Shown: positions 21,547-31,817, counted from the stretch's first letter. The stretch is 64,000 bases of DNA from Candidatus Protochlamydia amoebophila UWE25 (GCF_000011565.2 NC_005861.2:1240001-1304000), one strand, 5' to 3'. Notes: generated by a model from the letters alone, not told the origin. A program made the numbers and translations.

Positions 21547-22653
21547 ATGAAAAACTCTGAAATACATCATACGTTCATGCTAGAAGCCATTGCAGAATCT
21601 TGGAAAGCACGTCTTCATGCTCCTCCTAATCCTTGGGTGGGATGTGTCATTGTCAAAGATCAAAAAATCATTGGAAAAGGTTATACATATCCATCAGGAC
21701 AAGCTCATGCTGAAATCAATGCCTTAAAATCAGCTAGTGAAAATGCTAAAGGAGCTTCTTTATACGTAACTTTAGAGCCCTGCTCTCATCATGGAAAAAC
21801 ACCACCTTGCACAGAAGCGATTATTCGCGCAGGGATTTTAAATGTCTATGTGGCTTTAAAAGATCCTGATTCACGAGTTCGAGGGCAAGGGATTCAGAAA
21901 CTCCGAGAAGCAGGTATTCATGTTAAAGTAGGAATTGGTGAAAAAGAAGCAAAAGTTGTATTAACCCCTTATTTATATCAACGTGAAAGCCAAATCCCTT
22001 ATACAGTCTTAAAAATAGCGACAAGCGTTGATGGTCGAACAGCTGCTGTGGATGGAACTTCTCAATGGTTAACGTCTTCTGAAGCACGATTAGATGCGCA
22101 TCTGCAAAGAGCTTATTCCCAAGCGGTTGTAATCGGATCTGGAACTGCGACTATTGACTCGCCTCAACTTACAGTTCGACATCCAACTATTCATCTATTT
22201 CAACAACCACAAAGAATTTTAATTGATTCTAGCGGCAAAACTCCTGCAACAGGCCTCTTATTTGATCAAAAGTTAGCCCCAACTCTTGTTTTAACAACGA
22301 AAGCTTCATCTATTACGAGGCAAAATGAATGGTTAAAAACTGGGGCAGAGGTCATTGTGATTTCTGCAACAAAAAATGGGCATGTCAACTTACGCGAAGC
22401 ATGGCAATTACTTGCGAAAAGAGGAATTATTCAAGTTCTTGTCGAGGGTGGATCTACGTTACAAAGTGCTTTGTTAGAAATCGGTCTTGTTAATTGTCTG
22501 TCAGTTTATACAGGGCCATTATTAATAGGTAAAAGCGGACTTCCACTATTTTCTAAGGAAATTCCGACTCTAAAAAAAGCCAAGTTGTTAAAAATTCAAA
22601 ATATCAAACAGTTCGACAATTCCTTTCGAGTAGATTATTTACTAAAAGTTTAA
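21547..22653 (+). CDS. ribD: Bifunctional riboflavin biosynthesis protein RibD
   Basis: Deaminates diaminohydroxy-phosphoribosylaminopyrimidine and then reduces the ribose side chain, the second and third steps of riboflavin synthesis. At 368 aa it has the normal two-domain length. The N-terminal deaminase (1-145) shows the zinc motifs HAEINAL and PCSHHGKTPPC; the C-terminal reductase starts near KIATSVDGRTAAVDG and includes VEGGSTLQSALL. Other rib genes are not in this window. The last four bases overlap the convergent rlmI gene. The ATG follows a weak TAGGAT. Confidence 0.95.
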   Translation: MKNSEIHHTFMLEAIAESWKARLHAPPNPWVGCVIVKDQKIIGKGYTYPSGQAHAEINALKSASENAKGASLYVTLEPCSHHGKTPPCTEAIIRAGILNVYVALKDPDSRVRGQGIQKLREAGIHVKVGIGEKEAKVVLTPYLYQRESQIPYTVLKIATSVDGRTAAVDGTSQWLTSSEARLDAHLQRAYSQAVVIGSGTATIDSPQLTVRHPTIHLFQQPQRILIDSSGKTPATGLLFDQKLAPTLVLTTKASSITRQNEWLKTGAEVIVISATKNGHVNLREAWQLLAKRGIIQVLVEGGSTLQSALLEIGLVNCLSVYTGPLLIGKSGLPLFSKEIPTLKKAKLLKIQNIKQFDNSFRVDYLLKV

Positions 22654-23822
22654 TCTAGGTAAAGGAGAAAGCTTTTTAAATAATCGCTTTCTGGATGAAA
22701 CAGATTAATGGGGTGGTCACAGGCTAATTGATGTCTACCGATGAGGCGTACATTTCTATTTGCTTCTGCTGCCGCCTGAAAAACAACTTTTTGAAATAGA
22801 AGCTCATTAACATGATGTGAACAAGAACAGGTCAAAAGAAGAGATCTTCTAGGCATTTTTTGCATTGCTAATCGATTAATGTCTTTATAACCACGGCAAG
22901 CAGCTATGACATCTTTTTGCTTTTTTGCAAAAGCAGGAGGATCTAAAATAACAAGATCATAATCAAGAACATCTTCACGTAAAAAATTGAAGACGTCAGC
23001 ACAAATGAATCGGCTGCCAAATTCGGAAAGTTCATTTAAAACAAAGTGTTTTTGACAAGCATTTACAGCTTCTTGAGAAATATCTACTGAATCTACTCGT
23101 TTAGCTCCTCCAGCCATAGCATATACGCTAAAACCACCAGTGTAAGAAAAAGCATTTAATACTTTTTTGTTGAAAGATAAAGTTTTTATCCATTGGCGCA
23201 TTTCGCGATGATCAAGAAAAAAGCCTGTTTTTTGAGATTTATGTAAATTCGTTGTAAATTTTAAACCATTTTCAAAAAATGAAATGTCGCCAACTTCTTC
23301 TCCTGATAAATGCTTTTGTACATCTGCTAATCCTTCTTCTTTACGAGAAGGTAATATCGATTTTTCAAAAATCGATCTTGGTTGAAAGAGTTCGTTGAGA
23401 GTCTCAATAATCCACGGCTTCAATTCGTCAATTCCTTTAGTTGAGCTTTGTAAGACAAAGACATCTTGATAAACGTCTATCGTCAACCCAGGAATCGCAT
23501 CTCCTTCGCCATGCACAAAACGATAAGCATTAGTTTGTCTGAAATCAAATAACTGCTGTCTAAATTTCCATGCTGAAATGAGCCGTTTTTTAAGAGTTTC
23601 TAATGGCGGAACGTTATTGAACGAAACCATTCTACCAACAATTCCCGAACGACGATTAAAATATCCATAACCTAGCAATTGGTGAGAGGAAGCACAAACA
23701 GGAAGAATCTGGCCGTCTTTAAATGAAGGATAGGATTGCACAGCTCCAGAAAAAATCCAATGATGATAATTCCTAATTGCTTTATCTTTACCAGGCTTTA
23801 AAATAACACTATGCCGTTGCAT
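22650..23822 (-). CDS. rlmI: 23S rRNA cytosine-C5 methyltransferase, RlmI type
   Basis: SAM-dependent methyltransferase expected to modify C1962 of 23S rRNA. An N-terminal PUA-like domain (VILKPGKDKAIRNYHHWIFS) precedes the class I fold: motif I NAFSYTGGFSVYAMAGG, then DPPAFAKK and the cysteine motif LLTCSCSHH. I chose the ATG at 23822, giving 390 aa, because the alignment with RlmI begins there. A TTG seven codons upstream, directly abutting the stop of the preceding gene, is possible and would couple the two. The gene runs convergently into ribD with a 4-bp overlap. Confidence 0.9.
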   Translation of the reverse strand: MQRHSVILKPGKDKAIRNYHHWIFSGAVQSYPSFKDGQILPVCASSHQLLGYGYFNRRSGIVGRMVSFNNVPPLETLKKRLISAWKFRQQLFDFRQTNAYRFVHGEGDAIPGLTIDVYQDVFVLQSSTKGIDELKPWIIETLNELFQPRSIFEKSILPSRKEEGLADVQKHLSGEEVGDISFFENGLKFTTNLHKSQKTGFFLDHREMRQWIKTLSFNKKVLNAFSYTGGFSVYAMAGGAKRVDSVDISQEAVNACQKHFVLNELSEFGSRFICADVFNFLREDVLDYDLVILDPPAFAKKQKDVIAACRGYKDINRLAMQKMPRRSLLLTCSCSHHVNELLFQKVVFQAAAEANRNVRLIGRHQLACDHPINLFHPESDYLKSFLLYLD

Positions 23823-23843
23823 ATATAAATCTATATTAATCAA

Positions 23844-24224
23844 TTATTTGTCAAAAAAACCAAATAACATTAAAAAAAACCAACCTATGAGCAAAGCTGC
23901 CCCACCAATAGGTGTAATTATTCCCCATCGTTTTACATTAGTTAATACAAGTGTATATAAACTACCTGAAAACAAAAACACGCCGATAATAAATGTCCAA
24001 CCAGCTTTTGGTAACCAAGATGATTGAGAACTTTTCATCAAAAATGCGATTAGAATTAGCGTTAAAGCATGGTACATTTGATAACGTACGGCAACTTCAA
24101 AAACTCCTAAATATTCAGATGTCAACCTTGACTTGAGTAGGTGTGAGCCGAAAGCACCCGCAGCTATTGACAACATGCCAAAAAGAGATCCAAAAAGATA
24201 AAATAACTGTTGTTGAAATTGCAT
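23844..24224 (-). CDS. DUF423 family small membrane protein
   Basis: An inner-membrane protein of about 126 aa with four predicted helices. The family signature is clear: AAGAFGSHLLKSRL near the start and VRYQMYHALTLIL in the middle, followed by GSLYTLVLTN. The function of the family (E. coli YgdD) is unknown. I start at the ATG at 24224 (MQFQQQLFYL), with GAAAG upstream. The longer frame from 24284 would add 20 charged residues and overlap the preceding gene by 32 bases. It is followed directly by rlmI and is probably co-transcribed with it. Confidence 0.85.
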   Translation of the reverse strand: MQFQQQLFYLFGSLFGMLSIAAGAFGSHLLKSRLTSEYLGVFEVAVRYQMYHALTLILIAFLMKSSQSSWLPKAGWTFIIGVFLFSGSLYTLVLTNVKRWGIITPIGGAALLIGWFFLMLFGFFDK

Positions 24225-24252
24225 GTGATGACTTTCAAAAAGATAAACTAGA

Positions 24253-24693
24253 TTAATTAACTTTGTTACTTTTAACGATTTCATGAACTTTTTTCATGTA
24301 ACTATCCCATTTACTTCTTAAATTTTTGATAGATTCTTCAAAACGTCTTTGTTCTTTCTCAGAATCATTAAATAAAGAAGCAATCACTTGTCGAATATTT
24401 TTTTTAGTTCCTTCATCAGGATTCACTTTTTGAAATAATAGAACCGCATTTAAAGCTTGCTCAATTCGTTGATTATTTTTTTGTCCATTTGCCAAAACTA
24501 ATTTTCTATTCTCTAAGGTTCCTTCGATCAATGTATTATATAATTCAAGGTCTTTTATAAATTCAGAAATTTCGTGGTTAGTAACAGAATCCCCTGGTTG
24601 GCAATATTTTTTTTGGAAATATTCAATTTTATTGGCTACTTCGTCCAATTGCTTGAGAAAAGGTACTTCGTCTAAAGAGGTATTGTTGAACAT
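24253..24693 (-). CDS. Helical hypothetical protein, 146 aa
   Basis: Not recognised. It is hydrophilic and almost entirely helical, with heptad-like stretches at ~15-35, ~60-90 and ~110-140 (NDSEKEQRRFEESIKNLRSK). There is no signal peptide or membrane segment. It ends 28 bases before the chosen DUF423 start and probably shares its transcript. The size and coiled-coil nature would fit a secretion chaperone or structural factor, but no motif decides this. Confidence 0.6.
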   Translation of the reverse strand: MFNNTSLDEVPFLKQLDEVANKIEYFQKKYCQPGDSVTNHEISEFIKDLELYNTLIEGTLENRKLVLANGQKNNQRIEQALNAVLLFQKVNPDEGTKKNIRQVIASLFNDSEKEQRRFEESIKNLRSKWDSYMKKVHEIVKSNKVN

Positions 24694-25005
24694 ATAGCAT
24701 ACTCCGCTTAGTCCTACGCTTGCTTATCCACTACTATTAAAGTGATTAAACTTTTAATTAACAATAACCCATACTTAGAAATCTGCAAGCCAAAAGGAAA
24801 AATATAAATTTCAATAAAAACTTTTTAACTATAGCAGTATAGTATCAATTTTTATCTAATGAGTCAACTGATAGACTTAAAATATATTTTATATAAAAAA
24901 ATACTATTAATAATAGCTACCATCGAATGACTATTTTTTTTCTTTGAAAGTCTTATTAAAAAAAATATATAATTACATAATTTTATACATTTAGATAAGG
25001 ATTAT
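24694..25005. other. Divergent intergenic region
   Basis: AT-rich, 312 bp, between two divergent genes. No reading frame or RNA gene is evident. AAGGA lies six bases before the methyltransferase ATG. Confidence 0.4.
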
Positions 25006-25776
25006 ATGACAAAAAATCGTGATACGTCGTGGAATTCAGTCGGTCGTTGGTATGACAACTCAGTTGGTGAACAAGGACATTATTACCACCAACAAGTCAT
25101 TATTCCACAAGTCACCAAACTACTCAATTTTTCAGACCAAGAACAGGCATCATTATTAGATTTAGCTTGTGGCCAAGGAGTTTTGAGTAGACATCTTCCC
25201 TCACAAATTTCATACACTGGTATTGATCTTGCTAAACAATTGATTACAGCTGCAAGACAACATAATCGTCGCGCTCAATGTGATTTTTTTTGTGCGGATG
25301 TGACCGAAAAACTACCTATACAAAAAGTAGACTTTTCGCATGCTACTATTATCTTAGCTTTGCAAAACATCCAGTTTCCTTTAAAAGTTTTTCAAAATGC
25401 CTCCAAACATTTAAAACCTTTATCCCCTTTGGTTATTGTCATTAATCATCCTTGCTTTCGCATTCCCCGCCAATCATCTTGGAAAATTGACACAGAAAAC
25501 AAAATTCAATACCGAAGAATGGACCGTTATATGAGTGAAATGAAAATTCCTATCCAAATGCATCCAGGCCAAGGAACCGAATCTCAACAAACATGGTCAT
25601 TTCATTATCCCCTTTCGACTTATACATACTGGCTTCAAGAAGCTGGCTTTACACTAGATCGAATAGAAGAATGGTGCTCCAATAAAAACAGTGAAGGGAA
25701 AGCTGCAAAGATGGAAAATAGAGCTCGCGAAGAATTTCCCCTTTTTATGGCACTCATTGCAAGAAAAAAAGGATAA
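25006..25776 (+). CDS. Class I SAM-dependent methyltransferase, 256 aa
   Basis: A Rossmann-fold methyltransferase of unknown substrate. Motif I is LLDLACGQGVLSRHL, motif II YTGIDLAKQLI, then CADVTEKLP and ATIILALQNIQFPLKVFQNA, as in Methyltransf_11/25 enzymes. The N-terminus (SWNSVGRWYDNSVGEQGHYY) resembles enzymes acting on small molecules or lipids. No neighbour hints at the substrate. The start is well supported by AAGGA. A strong bidirectional terminator separates it from leuS. Confidence 0.85.
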   Translation: MTKNRDTSWNSVGRWYDNSVGEQGHYYHQQVIIPQVTKLLNFSDQEQASLLDLACGQGVLSRHLPSQISYTGIDLAKQLITAARQHNRRAQCDFFCADVTEKLPIQKVDFSHATIILALQNIQFPLKVFQNASKHLKPLSPLVIVINHPCFRIPRQSSWKIDTENKIQYRRMDRYMSEMKIPIQMHPGQGTESQQTWSFHYPLSTYTYWLQEAGFTLDRIEEWCSNKNSEGKAAKMENRAREEFPLFMALIARKKG

Positions 25777-25816
25777 TTTGTATTAAAATAATATTTTATC
25801 ATTTAGCACCGATGGA

Positions 25817-25869
25817 CTGATGTTGAATGAATTTTTTAAATTTAAAAATTCTTATTCATCCAACATCAG
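25817..25869. terminator. Bidirectional terminator between the methyltransferase and leuS
   Basis: Inverted arms CTGATGTTGAATGAA and TTCATCCAACATCAG enclose an AT loop, with T-rich sequence beyond both arms. It lies between convergent genes and could serve both. Confidence 0.75.
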
Positions 25870-25878
25870 CTCATATTT

Positions 25879-28416
25879 TTATCTTAAAACAATGCTTAAG
25901 AGTTTATTAGGAACAAAAACAACTTTCCCAATTTCTTTTTTGTTAATGTATTGCTGGATATGAGGGTTATTTTTAGCCGCTTCTAAGACATTTTCTTGCG
26001 TTTGATCTTTAGGTAAATCAAATCGACCTCTTACCTTACCATTAATTTGCACAACATAAGTAATTACATTCTCTTGTAAGTATTTTTCTTCCACTTGCGG
26101 ATATGGAGTAAAAGAAAGAGATCCTTCACATTTTAAATGTTCCCACACTTCCTCTGCAAGATGAGGTGCAAAGGGAGCTAATACTTGAGTTGCCATTTGA
26201 ATAACTTGTTTTGGATAAGTAACCAACTTAGTAAATTCATTTATAAATTCCATCATTTTAGCAATTGCCGTGTTAAACTGAAGCAATTCCATATCTTTCA
26301 TTACGCTATGAACAAGACGGTGTCCCAATTTAAGCCCTTCTTCAGATGTTTCGTTGGTGACTTTGTCTGAAAATGCCATTTCATAAAATCGATTAAGAAA
26401 CCGCCTTGTTCCTGACACAGCATCTGTATTCCAAACTTTTTCTTTTTCAAGAGGGCCCATAAACATTTCATATAAACGAAGTGCGTCAGCTCCATATTCT
26501 TGGATGATTTCATCCGGACTTTCCCCATTGAGTTTACTTTTAGACATTTTATCAATTTGGCTAGTTAACTCTTCTCCTGTCCGGCTATCAAAATATTTGC
26601 CATCTCTTTGTTCCACATAGCGAGGTTCAACATACACACGCATCTTATTTTGATAGGAACGGGCAACAACGAGGCCTTGATTACGAAGAGTTTGAAAAGG
26701 TTCTAGGGTATGCACGTAACCGCAATCATACAGAACCTTATGCCAAAATCGAGCATAAAGAAGGTGTAAGACAGCATGTTCTACCCCACCTATATACAAA
26801 TCAACAGGTAACCAATATTTTTCTTTTTCTGGAGAAAATGCTTTTTCTGTATTGTGTGGGTCGCAAAAACGAAGATAATACCAGCAAGATCCTGCCCATT
26901 GTGGCATAATGTTTGTATCTCTAAAGGCTTTTTTTCCTGTTTTTGTATCAATGATCTCTACCCATTCTTTAATTTGCGTTAATGGCCCTTTTCCATCGCC
27001 AGTGGGTTTGTAATTTGTAATTGCAGGTGGACATAGGGGAAGTTCATCTTCATCAAGAAGTCGAACCGATCCGTCCTCAAATTTGAGTAAAGGAAAAGGC
27101 TCTCCCCAGTACCGCTGGCGAGAAAACAACCAATCGCGTAATTTATAAGTCGTGGCAGACTTTCCTTTATGGTTAATTTCCAACCAGTTGATAACAATTT
27201 TCTTTGCTTGGTCTAGATTTAAACCATTGAGGGAGAGATCGCCACAAGCACTATTGACACAAATACCATGGCCCGGCCAGCATTGCTGTCCAGCCAAGAC
27301 TTGATTTCGAATGGTTATTTCTTCACAAACAGGATCATAGACAGGAATGATTGGAAGTTTAAAAGTCTTCGCAAATTCAAAATCTCTCTCATCATGAGCG
27401 GGTACAGCCATGATAGCCCCTGTTCCGACATTCATCAATACATAATCAGAAATCCAAATGGGTATTTCCTTATGATTAACGGGATTGACTGCATAAGCTC
27501 CTGTAAACACCCCTGTTTTATCCCGATTAAGCTCGGTTCGATCCAAATCACTTTTACTTGCTATTTGCGCTTGATAAGCGCGAACTGCTTGCTGCTGGCT
27601 AGAAGCTGTAATGTGAGATACCAAAGGATGCTCGGGAGCTAAAACTAAATAAGAGACTCCAAATAAAGTATCCGGTCTCGTTGTAAAGACAGAAAAAGCT
27701 TCTTGGGTTGTTTTTTCGATAAATTGAACATAAGCTCCTTCGCTTTTTCCAATCCAATTAATCTGCAATTTTTTTAAACTTTCAGGCCAATCTAATAAGT
27801 CTAAATCTTGAAGCAAACGATCTGCATAAGCCGTAATTTTTAAAATCCATTGTTTAAGAGGTCTTCTTTCAACAGGATGGCCTCCATCTTTTGTTTTTCC
27901 ATTTTCAATTTCTTCATTTGCTAATACAGTTCCCAAAGCTGGACAATAATTAACAAGCATTTCAGCTTCGTAGGCCAGCCCTTTTTCATAGAGCTTTGTG
28001 AAAATCCATTGCGTCCATTTATAATAATTTGGGTCACTTGTTGCCAGTTCTCTATTCCAGTCATAGCTAAATCCTAGAGCTCGAAGTTGGCGACGATAAT
28101 TATTAATATTTTCTTGTGTTGATTCGGCAGGATGTGTTCCTGTTCGAATTGCATATTGCTCTGCTGGAAGACCAAAACTATCCCATCCCATTGGATGCAT
28201 CACATTATAGCCTTTAGTTCGCATATAACGGGCAATAATATCGGTTGCGGTATACCCTACAACATGACCTACGTGTAATCCAGCTCCCGAAGGATAAGGG
28301 AACATATCTAAAACATAGTATTTGGGTTTCTGAAAATTATCGTCTGAACGATAGGTTTGATTATCTTGCCAAAACTTTTGCCATTTTGCTTCAATTTGTT
28401 GATGATCGTATTTCAT
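25879..28416 (-). CDS. leuS: Leucyl-tRNA synthetase
   Basis: Charges tRNA-Leu with leucine. At 845 aa it has the full bacterial length. The class I signature appears as PYPSGAGLHVGHVVGYT at ~42-58 (HIGH motif HVGH), the CP1 editing domain includes TTRPDTLFGVSYLVLAPEHP, and the second signature is KMSKSKLNG. The anticodon-binding and C-terminal domains are complete. It is a single gene between the bidirectional terminator and the divergent rnr. Confidence 0.97.
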   Translation of the reverse strand: MKYDHQQIEAKWQKFWQDNQTYRSDDNFQKPKYYVLDMFPYPSGAGLHVGHVVGYTATDIIARYMRTKGYNVMHPMGWDSFGLPAEQYAIRTGTHPAESTQENINNYRRQLRALGFSYDWNRELATSDPNYYKWTQWIFTKLYEKGLAYEAEMLVNYCPALGTVLANEEIENGKTKDGGHPVERRPLKQWILKITAYADRLLQDLDLLDWPESLKKLQINWIGKSEGAYVQFIEKTTQEAFSVFTTRPDTLFGVSYLVLAPEHPLVSHITASSQQQAVRAYQAQIASKSDLDRTELNRDKTGVFTGAYAVNPVNHKEIPIWISDYVLMNVGTGAIMAVPAHDERDFEFAKTFKLPIIPVYDPVCEEITIRNQVLAGQQCWPGHGICVNSACGDLSLNGLNLDQAKKIVINWLEINHKGKSATTYKLRDWLFSRQRYWGEPFPLLKFEDGSVRLLDEDELPLCPPAITNYKPTGDGKGPLTQIKEWVEIIDTKTGKKAFRDTNIMPQWAGSCWYYLRFCDPHNTEKAFSPEKEKYWLPVDLYIGGVEHAVLHLLYARFWHKVLYDCGYVHTLEPFQTLRNQGLVVARSYQNKMRVYVEPRYVEQRDGKYFDSRTGEELTSQIDKMSKSKLNGESPDEIIQEYGADALRLYEMFMGPLEKEKVWNTDAVSGTRRFLNRFYEMAFSDKVTNETSEEGLKLGHRLVHSVMKDMELLQFNTAIAKMMEFINEFTKLVTYPKQVIQMATQVLAPFAPHLAEEVWEHLKCEGSLSFTPYPQVEEKYLQENVITYVVQINGKVRGRFDLPKDQTQENVLEAAKNNPHIQQYINKKEIGKVVFVPNKLLSIVLR

Positions 28417-28655
28417 TTTGTTCCATAAGTTAATTAAGTTTTCTAGCGAAGATTAGGTATCTGTGTTATACACAAAATACCGAAAATGAGTATTTTAACT
28501 GCTAAACATGAAATGATGAATAAAAAAACAAAAAAACATCTTAAGCAATTTAAGCTTAAAACATTTAGTTTTTATCATGAGGATATGTTTAAGAAAGAGT
28601 TTAAAAGCTCAGAATCTATATTTTCTCGCGTTTTTTAAATCACATCGTAAGGTAT

Positions 28656-30983
28656 TTGATTAATTCTATGGTAAAAACCAGCAAAAAGTCAAAACAAAAG
28701 GCTCCCACAATGCGGAGTGCAAAAGAAGAAAAACTATTCAATAATTTATTAAAAATTACAGAACAGTTTATGCGCGGTAAAAGCTTTATGCCTTTATCCC
28801 TAGAAGTTTTGATGCAACGTCTCGCCCTTCCTCCTCAACACAAGGAAATTTTTCAAGAAGTTCTTAATAAATTACAGCAACAGGGATTAATTGAATCGAA
28901 AGAAGAGAAATATGAATGGAAAAAATCCCAAGCAGATGTGGTGACGGGAATTTTAAAAATGCATCCCCGAGGATTTGGTTTCGTTCAAGTTACGATTCCT
29001 AAAAATTTTGAACAAGACATTTTTATTCCCAAACATTTAACAAAAAATGGTGTAGACGGAGACGTTGTCGAAGTTATCCTTAACCAAGAAGTTATCTCTG
29101 ATAAGGGACCTGAAGGGAAAATTGTTGCTATTCTTTCTCGTGGAAGAACTCATATGGCTGGAATCATCCGCCAGCTTGATAAAGATAGGATGTTCATTGC
29201 TCATGTTCCGCTACTTGGTACTCAACAACGAGTTGTCGTTCATCCAACCGAAGAACATCAATTGCAAATTGGTGATCGCATTGTCATGGAAGTCATCGAT
29301 TGGGGGTCAAAAGAAACAGAAACAATCTGTCGCTTTTCTCATTATTTAGGTCACATTTCAGATCCTTCATGTGATGTCTATGCAGCAATTGAAGAATTTG
29401 AGTTAAGGTCTGATTTTCAAACAGCTGCGATTGAAGAAGCTAATAACCTGGGAAAGAGTGTTTCTAAAAAAGATATTCAAAATAGAGAAGATTTAAGAGA
29501 ACTAATTTCTCTGACTATTGACCCAGATACAGCAAAAGACTTTGATGATGCTCTTAGTTTAACACGTGACGCAGAAGGTATCTATAATTTAGCCGTTCAC
29601 ATTGCCGATGTTTCTCATTATGTGCAGCCTGGAACTGCTCTCGATGAAGAAGCTAAAGCACGATGTAACTCTACTTATTTTCCAGGATATTGCGTCCCCA
29701 TGCTTCCTGGGGCATTATCTGAAAATTTATGTAGCTTAAGACCAAATGTAAACCGGTTAGCTGTTTCTGTTTTAATGCGCATTGACAGTTCGGGAAATTT
29801 ACTTGATTATCGTTTTACTCGCTCTGTGATTAAAAGCGCGAAACGCTTTACCTATAAAGAAGCCAAAAAAGTCTTAGATGGGCAAAAAAACAGCCCTTAT
29901 AAACCGCATTTAGAACTAATGGTTGAATTATGTCGTTTATTAAAACAAAAACGTTACGAACGCGGTAGTATTGAATTTTCTCTACCGGAACTCGTTATTT
30001 TAGTAGATGAAAAAGGAAAGCCTTATTCAACCGAATATATTACTTATGATATTACACATCAAATGGTTGAAGAATTCATGTTGAAGGCTAATGAAATCGT
30101 TGCGTGGGATTTAAGCCAAAAAGGGAAAAATTTGACTTATCGTATTCACGATGAACCTTCAGAAGAAAATCTTCGTGATTTTTCCACGTTAGCTGCCGCT
30201 TTTGGATTCAAATTACCTGATCTTCCAACTCCTCAAGATCTTCAAAAATTATTTGAAAAAGCTGCAGAGACAGCTTACAGTAATTATTTAGCATCGAGCT
30301 ACATTAGGCGAATGCGTTTAGCTGCTTATTCAGCAGAAAATATTGGTCATTATGGATTAAGCTTAACCCATTACTGCCATTTTACCAGCCCCATTAGACG
30401 CTACGTTGATTTAGTTGTTCACCGTATTTTATTTGGCGAAAGTGATCGTTTTGATGATCTTCAAGAAATTGCTAATTATTGTTCGGAGCAAGAAAGAATC
30501 AGCGCAAAAGCTGAAAATAGCGTTGTGATATTAAAAAAACTTCGACTCCTAGAAGAAAGACATCAAAAGGCCCCGGAACATGAGTATCAAGCTATCATTA
30601 CTCGAGTCAAAAATTTCGGCATTTATTTTGAGATCTTTGATCTTCTTTTGGAAGGATTTATTCATATTTCCGATTTGGGTGAAGATTATTTTGTCTATGA
30701 AGAAGAAAAAATGCTTTTGAGAGGTGCTAAACACGGAGCAAGATATTCTCCTGGCGATAATCTCGTTGTTATGTTAGAAAAAATCGATTTTATTTCTCAG
30801 GAAACAAAATGGTATGTTTTACCATCCGTTTCTACACCTAAGAAATCCATTGCACGTAAAAGATCTGCGTCCAAAGAATATCAAAAACATTTAAATAAGA
30901 AATGCTCAACCGGCAAATATAATCTCAAAAAAAAACAAGCGGCTTCTATGACTAAACTTGGGAAGAAAAAACGGAAAAGATAA
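28656..30983 (+). CDS. rnr: Ribonuclease R
   Basis: A 3'-to-5' exoribonuclease that degrades structured RNA. At 775 aa the order is a winged-helix-like N-terminus, two cold-shock domains (MHPRGFGFVQV), the RNB catalytic domain with DPDTAKDFDDALSL near the expected Asp cluster, and an S1 domain (RVKNFGIYFEIFDLLLEGFI). It ends in a Lys/Arg-rich tail typical of RNase R. Two starts compete: TTG at 28656 with TAAGG three bases upstream, or ATG at 28668 with no ribosome site at good distance. I keep the first. Confidence 0.93.
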   Translation: MINSMVKTSKKSKQKAPTMRSAKEEKLFNNLLKITEQFMRGKSFMPLSLEVLMQRLALPPQHKEIFQEVLNKLQQQGLIESKEEKYEWKKSQADVVTGILKMHPRGFGFVQVTIPKNFEQDIFIPKHLTKNGVDGDVVEVILNQEVISDKGPEGKIVAILSRGRTHMAGIIRQLDKDRMFIAHVPLLGTQQRVVVHPTEEHQLQIGDRIVMEVIDWGSKETETICRFSHYLGHISDPSCDVYAAIEEFELRSDFQTAAIEEANNLGKSVSKKDIQNREDLRELISLTIDPDTAKDFDDALSLTRDAEGIYNLAVHIADVSHYVQPGTALDEEAKARCNSTYFPGYCVPMLPGALSENLCSLRPNVNRLAVSVLMRIDSSGNLLDYRFTRSVIKSAKRFTYKEAKKVLDGQKNSPYKPHLELMVELCRLLKQKRYERGSIEFSLPELVILVDEKGKPYSTEYITYDITHQMVEEFMLKANEIVAWDLSQKGKNLTYRIHDEPSEENLRDFSTLAAAFGFKLPDLPTPQDLQKLFEKAAETAYSNYLASSYIRRMRLAAYSAENIGHYGLSLTHYCHFTSPIRRYVDLVVHRILFGESDRFDDLQEIANYCSEQERISAKAENSVVILKKLRLLEERHQKAPEHEYQAIITRVKNFGIYFEIFDLLLEGFIHISDLGEDYFVYEEEKMLLRGAKHGARYSPGDNLVVMLEKIDFISQETKWYVLPSVSTPKKSIARKRSASKEYQKHLNKKCSTGKYNLKKKQAASMTKLGKKKRKR

Positions 30984-31016
30984 AAAATTAAAAGAGAAGC
31001 AAGATGATGAAAGCTC

Positions 31017-31038
31017 AAACATTTGATAACAAATGTTT
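31017..31038 (+). terminator. Hairpin between rnr and the DUF502 genes
   Basis: A perfect 9-bp stem AAACATTTG / CAAATGTTT with loop ATAA lies 34 bases after rnr. Only a short T-containing sequence follows, so it may act as a weak terminator or an RNA-stabilising element. Confidence 0.4.
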
Positions 31039-31104
31039 TAAACTATTCGATTATCTCATTTTTGTTTACAATGATTTTATCCAAGTATTTAATATATAGG
31101 ACTC

Positions 31105-31812
31105 ATGAAAAAATATTTTATCACGGGACTAGTCATTCTCCTTCCTGCCGCTCTAACCTTAGGTGTCGTTATTTTTATCTTTAATCTATTGACGACGCCA
31201 TTTTTAGGGATTGTTAAAATAGTATTTGAACAATATGGTCTATTCGAGAGAGGTTTTTTATTTCTGAATTCTGAGCAACTCCAAAATATTTTGGCACAAA
31301 TATTAATCTTAACTAGTCTATTTTTTATCACAATTTTGCTTGGATTAATTGGAAGGTGGTTTTTCTTTCGTAGTGTAATAAAATTTGCCGAATATCTTTT
31401 TAAAAATATTCCTTTAGTTAATACAATTTATAATACCTGTAAAGACGTGATTAAAACGCTCTTTAATTCAAAGGCTAATTCCTTTAAACAAGTCGTGCTT
31501 GTCCGCTTTCCTAATCCTTCTACTTACTCGATTGGATTTATCACGAAAGAAGGTTTGCTAGGCCTTCACAACACTCCTTTTGAAAATTCCTCTATAGTAT
31601 TCATTCCAACAACACCTAATCCTACATCTGGTTTTCTTTTAGTCTATCGTCAGGAGGACATCCTTTATTTAGACATGAAAGTTGAAGAAGCATTTAAATA
31701 TATTATTTCTTGCGGAATGATTACACCTTCATTCCATCCTATTCAAAAAAAGCCCGATAGCACCCCTTCTTACGAATTAAATTCTCCTCCAATTTCTTTT
31801 CAAGAAACATAA
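31105..31812 (+). CDS. DUF502 family membrane protein (first copy)
   Basis: Two N-terminal helices (ITGLVILLPAALTLGVVIFI and a second near residues 65-85) are followed by a conserved cytosolic or periplasmic domain with IPLVNTIYNTCKDVIKTLF, VVLVRFPNPSTYSIGFIT and FIPTTPNPTSGFLLVYRQED, all DUF502 hallmarks. The function of the family is unknown; LIAT1/COV-type plant relatives affect membrane traffic. The C-terminus has an extra Pro/Ser-rich tail. It is followed six bases later by a diverged paralog, which suggests that the two make a hetero-oligomer (inference). Confidence 0.88.
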   Translation: MKKYFITGLVILLPAALTLGVVIFIFNLLTTPFLGIVKIVFEQYGLFERGFLFLNSEQLQNILAQILILTSLFFITILLGLIGRWFFFRSVIKFAEYLFKNIPLVNTIYNTCKDVIKTLFNSKANSFKQVVLVRFPNPSTYSIGFITKEGLLGLHNTPFENSSIVFIPTTPNPTSGFLLVYRQEDILYLDMKVEEAFKYIISCGMITPSFHPIQKKPDSTPSYELNSPPISFQET

Positions 31813-31817
31813 GAGAT

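Noticed and set aside
26301-27642. Frames of 70-125 codons overlapping leuS on either strand
   Set aside because: They are shadows of the leuS coding sequence.
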